A stretch of 64,000 nt of DNA from Gibbula magus (Eukaryota; Mollusca; Gastropoda; Trochida; Trochidae), in assembly GCA_936450465.1 (NCBI GenBank), contig OW388296.1:52178931-52242930 (forward strand), in the 5' to 3' direction. The translations under genes and the position numbers were made by a program. The notes under the pieces were generated by a model, which was given only the letters and a program-made list of their open reading frames with translations, was not told the origin of the DNA and ran no database searches. This document shows, piece by piece, positions 24,555-36,200 of the stretch. Every line of letters begins with the position of its first letter. The first letter of the stretch is position 1.

Positions 24555-26644
24555 AGCAATATCTTACAGACAATGCTACAAAGCTATAAGCAATGTCAGA
24601 GCTTAAATCCATTTGCTTTCTACTTGCAACTACCAGCAAACGGAGGGTTAACAGTCAGTGCTATCTAAAACACATGCATGCTTTCAATGATAGATTTCGC
24701 AAGACTCACGTCCAATTTAAAGTTTAGCCAATTGAATCCATGCTAGTACAAAGGAAGTTTTGTTATGCAAATGTCTTGAAACTGATAATGACAAGGTGTT
24801 GCGTTTTTGGCCTTGACTCGAACCATAAAACAAGGATTTGATGTTATAGTTCGAATGCTCTAGTGAGATTTATGAAATTCTGGTTGCATTGATAGTTTCT
24901 GTTTAACTGTTACCAATTGCCGGGTTTGTGTAAGTTTATACATTACGATTTGGTAAGGATGTAAACTAGATGCACCTTGCTCTGTACTCTGTAATCTGTA
25001 TGTGTTTATCACATAACACTTACATGTCCTGCGCAACAAAGTTTGGTTAGATGTAGGTGTTTCAGATCACTGTAGAGTTTGATAATAGGATAGATCATAA
25101 TTGTGGAGAATGTTATAAAACCAAGCTATAGTGTGAATAGCTTTCATGTACATACGTATTATGCGTAAATGAAAATTATTTCAAAATATGTTATCATTGT
25201 TAGATGTCAATTGTTTATTTCTTCAACAATTTTAATAATGATCAGGCGTCTTGGTTGATGATGTACCGCTGCTTTTATGTACAGATTATGTTCTTTTTGT
25301 ATGTATGTTGTATAAAATGAGATGAAATTGTATGCATTCAATATGATCTTTTATTGGCTCAAATGTGTTGAGTCCAGAATAAGCATCATGTACGTGTGTA
25401 TGTTGATTATATTTATTTACCGTTTCCATTGAAATTTGACATTTAAGTAATCTGAACAACACAAAGAGCTCCTGTGGTTTAATCACAGGACTCGGTCATA
25501 CACGTCAGAAATATCAAACCTTCGTACCACATGATTTGGTGAAGAAACCAAAGTGACCTGTCAACAACGTAACTTATTTCAAACATATGGTAGATCTTAA
25601 ATACGCATATTTATCCTCCAAACTCCAAATTTATTAACGGCATGTACGGTGATGTTTACTATTGTGTAATTGTTGATAATCTTTGTAGCGGAAGGGACAA
25701 TCATCACTGTTACTTGTGAAAATGACCTTCATTAACCTTCTAGGAGGCTTATTACTGACATGTGAACATGATGTTTCGTATGTTTTCACGCATGCCTTAA
25801 CATTTCTTTTAAAGGGACATATCATGATTTATGAACTATAATTCAATGAAAGTAGTTCCACCAACCCTGTAGTCGATGACTCTGAGTTTTGTCAAATATC
25901 TTATTAAATTGAAAAAGCAAATCCTAATATTGGCATTGAATAAATAATTGAATATGTTTATGAAGTTTATGTTACCATTGTCATATTCACAGTCGCGGAA
26001 CAAGGCTCTGACAACAAGTCCACACTAGTAACACTACGTTGGAGCTGGATTTATTTCCTCAACTCGATAACGTTTACAAATTATGTTGATGGTTGGCACA
26101 CTCGGGTCTTCTGAGTAGTAACATACTTTGGCAAAAAAGCGGGTGCTTTCCTGCTACCCTTCTCACACAGCGTCATCAAGTTGTGATGCTGTCGTTAAAG
26201 TTCAGACACAGTTCAGACAAGCTACAATGACTTTGGCAGCTCCAGAACGATGATAAATGATGACTAGGTAGAGATGACACAATGGCCTCTTCAGGAAATG
26301 AAGAAAATGTTTCAGCAAGAAGGCAGGTTCCTAGATATGTCACGCTGCGCTACTCCTTGTGGACATATACGTTGGCGAAAACGGCTGGTTTCCTGCTACG
26401 TTCAGCTCATAGCATCACCAAGGTGTAAGAGTGTCATAATAGTTCAGACAAGGTACATATTTGCTGCAATGACTTTGGCAACTGTAGTAGAACGATAACG
26501 ATGATGACTAGTTGGAAATGACACACTGGCATCTTCAGAAGATGAAGAATACGTTTGAGCAATAAGACTGGTTCCCTGAATATATCACGCTGCGTTACTC
26601 GATGCGTTAGACAGTAATGTTCACACAGTCACAATGTACGACTG
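24555..26644. other. Convergent 3' intergenic region with ~245-bp duplication
   Basis: Probably the 3' UTR of the SAMD9-like gene (AATAAA near 25939) and, from the other side, of the kinase gene. At about 26100-26600 a unit of roughly 245 bp is repeated about twice, seen by CAATGACTTTGGCA at 26225 and 26467 and a GACTAG-TAGAGATGACACA-like word at 26260 and 26506. No gene was found. Confidence 0.5.
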
Positions 26645-26988
26645 TTACAGCAGCAGGTCCAGACGAGGTACATCACAGCTTAAATCATGAAGTTTGCAAA
26701 ATCCACTACATTTGTGAAGGTCAACTTCATCGTTCAGACGCACATACATCCTTCCCTTCCTGCTCTTAGTCAGTAAATACAAAGTCGGTTTCTTCTTAAG
26801 GAAGGACAAGAGTCGAGTATCACAAACATCACCAAACCTTGAGACTGTATTAGTTGGACACAACCCTCTAAAACTGGTCACAATTTCACCCTCTAGTTCC
26901 GTCAAAGCCATTGCCTCTGAATCACTTTTTGCCAAAATATTGTTTATCAATGCATATAGAAAGTCATTCTTGTTTGGGCTGTGGGTTT
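26645..26988 (-). CDS. LOTUS/ZAP-like winged-helix exon beyond the kinase
   Basis: After the acceptor TTTCATTTTCAG a phase-1 exon encodes about 114 residues and stops at TAA (26645-26647). Motifs in order are LYALINNIL, ELEGEIVTSFRG, LLSFLKKKPTLY and RMYVRL, then a Cys/His tail CSGFCKLHDLSC. It aligns over its length with the exon start of the SAMD9-like gene (LIN-I, L-LE, F-RG, L-FL, P-LY), at the same distance from a phase-1 acceptor. The preceding kinase exon has a possible donor (A/GTTAGT at 27216) overlapping its stop codon. Using it gives an in-frame 448-aa kinase-winged-helix protein. If it is not used, this is an alternative end or a separate small gene. Winged helix plus Cys/His also recalls the ZAP/PARP12 N-terminus. 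Confidence 0.6.
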
Positions 26989-27211
26989 CTGAAAATGAAA
27001 ACAGATCTAGTTGTATTTTTAGTTGTTCATTCATTCTGTACATCACTTGTTCTGATCTTAAACTCACAAAATGTTAATATTAAAGAATTTAATTTGAAAA
27101 AAAACAACAATATCAGCTGTGTTTTGCACTATGTTAGAAACAAAGTGCATATTATGTCAACTCGCTACTTAACATATTGATATTACATTTTTTTAGCTAT
27201 CGATTAAATGA

Positions 27212-30200
27212 CTAACTTGGATTTGAGGACGTCTGAAGAGATTTCTTAATTGTCCTGACTGTTGGTCGTTTCTGAGGATCGTGGTCCAACATGTCTTCAA
27301 GAATCGTCACCTGATTACATTGATTTAATATCATGCTCAGGAGTAGAGTCAATCAATTGAGAAAGCAAAGAGGTATATTTGTAACCGTCTACACACAAGA
27401 CAGAACTAGTGTTTTGGCTACCCGGGAACAACTCATCACTTTGGCATTCTTTCTCGCCCTGACCAAGGTGGAAGATGCTCAATTGTTCGCTTCTTTCAAC
27501 AACTAAGGATACTATCATACGTCTAGAGCATGGAGTCCGTTAGCTGACGATGTTTTATCGCTGACAGATGCACATGTGTGAAATTGAATTATATTTAGAC
27601 ATATATATTTGAAGAAGCGCATATTAGATATATATTTTCTTATGGTTGTATTCGATTTTACACAGTTTTGCACATTCATTGGCTACACCACCTCTGGACT
27701 AAAGACTGCAAAAATATGATGTCTTTATCAAAATACTCAAAGCAAAACCTGAAACCCAGAAAACTTAGATTTACCATATTTTATTAATATTACCAAACAC
27801 ACTTTGAAACCTGATTCTAATGTTTGAAGGGAACTCAGAAGTGAAATACATTAGAAACATATATCCTGGAATCCCTCAATCTTGGATTTTTTATAACCTA
27901 CTTCGGTTTCAAAGTCCTCTGGAAAGATGACCTCTGGTGACCTCACAAGGCTTAGGGTCTCTATTCGTTCCATGCCTGTTGATAGGGGTCGATATGACAC
28001 TTCAAAAAATATAATTCCAAGACTGTATATATCCACTTCCTGAAAGAAAAAATTATCCAAAATTGTACTTCTTGAAACACATACTCCCAAAGTTGTTTTT
28101 TTATATACTTATCATCCAAACATAGCTCCAGTAGAATATATTGCTTATGTTGCATAAAACAAAATTAAAAATGCAAAAATTAAAATTTAACATTATCAGT
28201 TAATGACTTCACAATTACTTCTTGAAAAATTTGTCTTAATAAGAATTAGCACTAACCTAATCTAAGTAAATACAAATCTTGTGTGATACTGGTGCAGTAA
28301 CATCGCATTTAACCACGTTAAACACGTCAGAGCGAATCGTTCGTAAAATATCGCCGGATATTGGCTCTTACCTGTCCGTATTTAGACTTTGGTTCGTCGC
28401 AGAGAATTTCTGGACAGGCGTACATCAACGACCCAATGTTAGTAGTTAGATTTTCCTTTGACATTACAAAGCTTCGTCGTCTACGGTTCCCTTTTATTCT
28501 CTGTTACAAGAAGGTTACGCATTATTTAAGACTTTCAGACATCGTTGTTGTGTATATTGTTCTTAAGTTAAGCATAAGTATAAGTATAAGTATATGCGGT
28601 GCAAAATAGGAATACATGCTATAACTGCCTTATTAGGGGTTTATAATATATACCATCATGTTGTCAGATAAGAGAGATCGTTTCCGAAATAAAACTTAAG
28701 TTCAACCTGTATTCTATTTGAAACAAGATGTGTTCGTTAAACACGGATGCCCCCGGATATACCAAAGTTATGGCCAAGGTAAAAGTTTTCTGAAGATGTC
28801 CACTGCGACAAGGTCAAGGTCACAAGGTCAAATATGATGACCTCATCTGAAAGGTCTCATCACAAGGTATGCACATGCCAAATATGAAAGCCCTAGCTCT
28901 GAGAAATCTAAAGTTATGGCCAAGGTTAAAGTTTCTGAAAATGTCCACTGCGGCAAGGTCAAGGTCACAAGGTCAAATATAATGACCTCATCTGAATGGT
29001 CTCATCACAAGGTATGCACATGCCAAGTATGAAAGCCCTAGCTCTGAGCCAGCCAAAGTTATGGCCAAGGTTAAAGTTTTTGTGGGCAAACACACAGACA
29101 GACGGAACAGGTGAAAAAAATATACCCCCGGAATCTCAGATTCGGGGGCATGAAAATATATTTCAGCTTATTGAAGTATTAAGGATGAAATATAATTGTA
29201 GTATTCAATTTATTGGTCTAATTGTTTGTTTTAATAATTTTATAATTTCAAGCAGACAACATAAAAGGCTAGAGTTCTATGAAATGATAATATAAATCAA
29301 CGAAACAGTGTAGAGTTCAATATAAATATTTGACAATAACATTTATGATGTAACAATATTTCTTTAGTATGTATAAACTACTTACTTTCTGTCTGACCTT
29401 TGTTGCTAGTCCGAAGTCTCCTATTTTCGCTCTGTCATTCTTTATGAAGATGTTTTGAGGCTTCAGGTCTCGGTGGATTATAGCCTTTATAAAAACAAAC
29501 TTTTTAGTGTTATTAAAAATGTAAGAAGGGAATCTAGGGGGAAGATACTGGACGTAAGGCAGACATGTCTCACACTCAAGAAGATATTCCTGATAACAGC
29601 GATCATCTTTTATAATTACACGGGTAAATATGTTTTTGAGTATAAAGAAAATGAATTGTTATTTACTGTTTCAACTTGTTTCATAATTTCAAAGGAAGCA
29701 TAATTTTAGGTTGATAGAAATAATAAACATTAACCAATATGGCCCAATTTAATTTGAACTATAAACGCAATGTGTGACATAAGCCGCAAATCAAGTCACG
29801 TAAAAGTCCGAAAGCTGAAAAAAGATAGCGTCTTTAAGTACTCGTATATATTTCGGAGCGGAATATTGTTTCGGGAGGTCATATAACTATAGCATTAGAA
29901 ACAGATTGTTCGTCTACCTTGTTGTGTAGATACTCGAGTCCATCCAAAGTTGAGTTGATAATCTTTTTACGACAAGATTTCTCCTGACAAGATCCTTCAT
30001 CAATGTAAGCCCGCAGAGTCGAGGTACCACAATATTCCATCTGTAACATGATTTAAAAATAGAGCCATGGGCTATGTAGCTCATCAGAATGTCATTGATT
30101 TATTATCTAAGGTTGAATATCTAAGTTATCTCAAGTAATACATTGTTAACAAGCAAAAACTAGGTTTTTAGATCATGACCCCTGTGACCCGTATTTGGAG

Positions 30201-33200
30201 TCACAGGGTCACCAATCCTACAATTTAGATTCACCTTTGACCAAAGAGTCTCTACACGACATTTCACCTTTCTTGAGCTTTACATACTTGAGATAAAGAT
30301 GAAAATAGGTTTTTGGGTCGTGACCCGTGACCTAGATTGGGGTCACAGGGTCACAAAATCTACAATTTAGAATCTCCATTGACCAAGGAGTCTGCACACA
30401 ACTTTTCAGCTCTCTAGACCTTTTGGAACTGGAGAAGAAGATGAAAATAGGTTTTTAAGGATGTGACCCCTGTGACCCCATTTGGGGTCACGGGGTCACG
30501 AAATCTACAATTTAGAATCCCCATTACCCAAGGAGTCTGCACACAACTGTTCAGCTCTCTAGACCTTTTTGAGCTGGAGAAGAAGATGAAAATAGGTTTA
30601 TAACGATGTGACCCCTGTGATCCCATTTGGGGTCATGGGGTCACACAATCTACAATTAAGAATCCCCATTGGCCAAGGAGTCTTCACACAACTTTTCAGC
30701 TCTCTAGACCTTTTGGAACTAGAGAAGCAGATGGAAATAGGTTTTTAACGACGTGACCCCTGTGACCCCATTTCGGGTCATGGGGTCACGAAATCTACAA
30801 TTTAGAGTCCCCATTACCCAAGGAGTCTGCACACAACTTTTCAGCTCTCTAAACCTTTTGGAACTGGAAAAGAAGATGAAAATAGGTTTTTAAGGATGTG
30901 ACCCCTGTGACCCCATTTGGGGTCATGGGGTCACGAAATCTACAATTTAGAATCCCCATTACCAAAGGAGTCTGCTCACACCTTTTCAGCTCTCTAGACC
31001 TTTTGGAACTGGAGAAGCAGATGAAAATAGGTTATTAACGATGTGACCCCTGTGACCCCTTTTGGGGTCACGGGGTCACGAAATCTACAAGTAAGAATCC
31101 CCATTACCCAAGGAGTCTGCACACAACTTTTCAGCTCTCTAGACCTTTTGGAACTGGAGAAGCAGATGAAAATAGGTTATTAACGATGTGACCCCTGTGA
31201 CCCCATTTGGGGTCATGGGGTCACGAAATCTACAATTTAGAATCCCCATTACCCAAGGAGTCTGCACACAACTTGTCAGCTCTCTAAACCTTTTGGAACT
31301 GGAGAAGAAGATGAAAATAGGTTTTTAAGGATGTGACCCCTGTGACCCCATTTGGGGTCATGGGGTCACGAAATCTACAATTTAGAATCCCCATTACCCA
31401 AGGAGTCTGCTCACAACTTTTCAGCTCTGTGGAGTCATTGGTTCTGGAGAAGAAGTCGAAAAAGCGAAAAGTTTACGGACGGACGGACGGACGGACGGAC
31501 GGATGGACGGACGCCCGACACCATGCCATGCCATAAGCCCATCGGGCCTTTCAGGCCTGATGAGCTAAAAAAATTAATGTCTTTGTGAATTTCACCTCAT
31601 CAGCCCTTCTCTCACCACAAAGGTAATTCAACTCATATCATCTCACGTAAACTTTGTTACAATCGGAGGGACAAAGCCATCAATAGAGAATCAAGATTGG
31701 TTGGAATCTAAGTAAGTGGTATCAGAAACATTGTGTGCTGAGCTCAAATTATTTGTAAAATAGTAATTTTTAAATAAAATTATTACAAATTATAAAATCG
31801 GCACTGTACCTCTCCTAGCAACTTCCAAATGCAAGGCATAACTCTTGCCACAGTCTCCATTACTGGCTGATTAAGGCCCTGCAGTATTTCCTTAAGATCT
31901 CTGTGCTTAGAAATCCAGGTCCACTATGCATTTCAGGAGCAGCGATCCACTATCTTGGCACAACAAAGCGAGGGGAAACACTGCAAGGCTTAAAACAGCA
32001 AGTAATGGAGACTGGCAAGAGTTATGCCTTGCGTATGGAAGTTGCTCTCCTAGTAGCGAAGAGGATTAGAAATAGTTGTAATGTTTGAAAATAATCGGAT
32101 GCATAATTATCTTTATCCTAGATATGCAATCGGTTGGAAAAAACTTCCCAGACGGAAGGACTGATAGATGTATTCATGTTGTCAGTTACCTGAATGAAAA
32201 GAACTCGTGGATTTATAGTTGAACTCTGCTGACTCTGAAAAAGTATCAAAAGTTTTACGAAAATACGTAATATAAGCATATTTTCAATCTAATTTGAATA
32301 GTATTTCCGCGGAATCTGGCGCTTGATTGATTAAATAATTCTTCATTTATATGACCGTGCGACATAAATGTCGATGTTTTCTTTTAATCGTACATTATCA
32401 TTTAACTTCATATGTCTATCAATTATATTGCTCTTATAGTGGACTTAGTGTTTCAGCTATATAATTTCACAAATTGACAATTGATTTCAACTGAAATGTC
32501 ACATTAAAGTTAAAGTTATAATTAATGACACATACCTTTTTTGTTCCTTTTGAAACTGGCACTTCGAAATCTAAAATTAAAAGTCAAACTACAAAATGAA
32601 CAAGGTTGTATCCAAGACAAGATCCACTCATTTCATATATAACATTGTTGAATTTCAACGCCACTGAATTAAAATTTAGCAAAATCCATTGAATACAAGA
32701 ATTATAATTTTTAGTCAGTGTACCAATTTATTAATGGTTTAATATGTGATCACACGGTCGTCGCATTTCGACACACAATCTTGGCAACCATCATCGTCAT
32801 CTTGAAGGTGGGATATATTGAAGTACATTTTAGAAAATATTGGTTGATAAGGCAACACGTTTCATTTTTATGATCTTTGAACAAAACTTTATGGAAAGTT
32901 TAAAACAAAACCTTTACAACTTTCTTCCTCTCCCTCCTCCTCATCCTCCGTCTCCTCCTCCGAGTCCTCATCAGACACGTAGTCACAGTTTTCTCCTATC
33001 CACGAGTTGTAATATCTGTACCAAGACAGTCTGATTAAAATCGACCTTGTTCCGAGGAATAACATTTGCAAAATAATGCATCTACCGGGATACGAACATT
33101 TTTGTAGATTCCTCGCTACAAGGTCTGAGTACACCCCGTATAAGTGCAGTCAAATAGCTGACCAATCACATCATAGTTTTTGAACGGTCTCTGTTTTGAA

Positions 33201-36200
33201 AGCATTCGGAACAGACGACAGGATAGCTGTTTGGAGTTATTTGCCCCTAGCTTCTTGCACCGAAAGCTTTTGTTGGACGTCTTGTGATTTTTTAACTGAA
33301 TTGCGTCAGAACACGGAAGTCTACGGGCTGTTATCAGACGGTTTGGCATGGAAACCCCTGAACGATATGAGTTCGTATCCCGGTAGATGAACTATTTTGC
33401 AATTTTTATTCCTCGAAAAACCGTCAATTTTAATCAGACAATATCCTAATACCGGCAGTAGCATTACCTCCAGCAAACAACTCAGGGTTTATAAATTAAC
33501 GGGAAAAGGACCGATACGTACATTGAAGATTATATTATATTTCGCACAAATTGTAAATACAGAACAAAGAAATGATTTCCCCATTACAGACGACATATTG
33601 GTTAAAAGAGTTGTTGTATTTTGGTGATCTGTTCCCGGGAATATGCTGCATCTAAATGACGTCGAGCACGTGCATCATTCGAGAATAAAACAAGTGTCGG
33701 AACACTCCGTGACATATCATCATTGCGACTGCATCAAGAAACATGGCAAGATGATAAACAGAACAACAAGAGAAGGCCATCGGAATGATCCAGATGGATG
33801 TAACGTATATGAACGTAGCGAGGATGCTCGGCTGCAGCCGTATAACCATCACTTGGCTAATGAAACTCTACAGACAGACGAGGAGGACATTGGACAGGCC
33901 GAGGAGTGACCCCATGTGACAACCCCTAACGAGGACCGCCGTTGGAGTAAACTTTTTCTCAGAAACTTTTTCGTGACAGTAACTGAGTCTGTAAGGAATG
34001 TGCTAAGCTTGTTTCATCGTGAGATTCAAACGAAAAACTTTGATCCCCAGGTGTCATAATGCAAAGAGAGGCTGCATTGTATAGAGTAGGATTTTCCAAA
34101 AATCGTAATTTGTTCAAGATTTCATGTATTGAAATATATATTCACATTTGACAAACAAAACGATCTATGATTCGATTGCAAGTGCCTAATTAATTAGCTT
34201 AAGTAAGATCTAAATATTCCTAACAACGAATGGAACCGCTGCACTCACAGCATTTTGGGACACTCTCCGTTATTTGCCACAGGCGCCAGACCCTAAATAT
34301 ATCGATACACCTACATATATATACCTACCTACCTTTGTCACATATCAAGAAGGTTTGACAATGTCCGTCATCTTGAATCCTGGCATAGGACCGGAAATGG
34401 TTACATTGGTTTGCTGACTCAAATACGCTTTGTAACATTCGTAGACTGATCCAAGATTACATTTCCGGTCCTATGCCAGGATACATGGCGGACAGTGTCA
34501 TACCTTCTTTATGTTACATAGGTAGGTAGATATATACGTAGGTGGATATTTAGGGTCTTGCGCCTGTGTTATTTGCATCCTCTTAAATTCACACAGAGGG
34601 TACTCCCTTAAGATTTTCTATCTTAACCTCTGTTACCTATCAAGGGATACGTAGAGAATCCTGATTGGTTACATTAGAAGTTAGTTGTACAATCATTAAC
34701 ACGGCGTTAAACCGAGCATTCTGTAACTGTCGAAATGACTACAGTTGCTTCACCTATGCGATGCGCACATACTATTTAAAAGACAGAAATCGGGGGCAAG
34801 TGTAAACTTATTTTTGATTGGTAAAAATAAGTACGTCCTCGGTTTTGTAAACTTTCACGGCCAGGGGATTATGCCAGAATAGTGAAATATCGCCTATACG
34901 TAACTGAGGTTGCGAAAGAAAGTCTGAAGCTCACCTGACAACATTCGTGTGATTAAGTTTTGTCAACATCTTCACCTCGCCAACCAGCTTCGTAATTTTA
35001 TCTCGGAGCCGGATTCGAACTCGTTTCAATGCATAAACCTGACCATCAAGTTCGTGTTTAGCCTTGAACACAACCCCAAAACCTCCATGACCTATCTCTT
35101 CAACCTCCTTGAATCCCGGGATAGTACAGGACGGCTGTCTGACTAGACTCATCCGTCTTCCTCCTGTTGTCATGAAAACGAGATGCAATAAAGTATTGTG
35201 AATTCATTCTCAGGTAAACGTTCTGGTGGTGAGAAATTTCTTCCTGTTTGGTAATAGGTTACTACGTATCAGTATATATATAAATTCATTACTAACCGCA
35301 TTAAAACAATAACTTTATTTAAAACGTATGTGTTCATTAAAAAAACTGGTCACATGGTATCGGATACAGGTAAAATATTATAATTAGGTCTTCAAGACTA
35401 CGTCTGGAAGACCTATTGTTCTTATCGTGTTTTTTTTGTTTGTTTTTTTTATTATTATTTGACCTTTTTTGTCCGGAGGATTCCCGCTTAACCGCTCGAC
35501 CGATTTTCATGACATTTTCAGTGATGATAGTCTGTAACCTGCATTGGTGCACTACGAAGCCAGATTTTGGATTTTCGACTTCTTTCGCGAGTTATCTCCC
35601 CTTGAAGTCAAAACTTTATACCTTAATATCTCGAGAACTAATCAATATATTTGCACAAAACTTTCACCACTATGTTGGCAACAACATTCCCCATCGATTA
35701 GGCCTATAGCCGTTTTCGGCCGTAATAATATATTTTTTGCTATTTCAATAAAACTGAAAATTTTGAAAACTTTCGCGGTTTTGAGGGTACGCGTCTTTTA
35801 AAATCTTCTCCTAATTCACGGCAATACATACAGCTATGTGTGATAGCTCATTTGAAGATAAATGAATTCCTGAGAGGACTGTGTGGGCCGAATTTTGAAT
35901 TTCTTCATAGAATTCTTAAAATATGTCCTTGAACATGGTCATTTTTTAAAAGTGCGTTTTTCTACTATATGTTCAAAGGGACATAACTCTGTTACTAATT
36001 TCGACATATTCCCAAAAAAGTAAAATTTTGTGATTTTGAGACTTTTCGAGGGCTACTTTCTTTGTAGAATTGTTGATCGTAAAACACTGACGATACCACT
36101 ATGTTTGATAGCTCATTTTGAATTAGAGATGTCATGTATTAAAGACAATAAATTTCAATCATGTGTCTGTCAAAGGTCACGTGTGACTGGTCATAGAATA

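Noticed and set aside
33643..33909. 88-aa ORF (+)
   Set aside because: Wrong frame; the Tc1-like transposase relic is read in a neighbouring frame of the same stretch.
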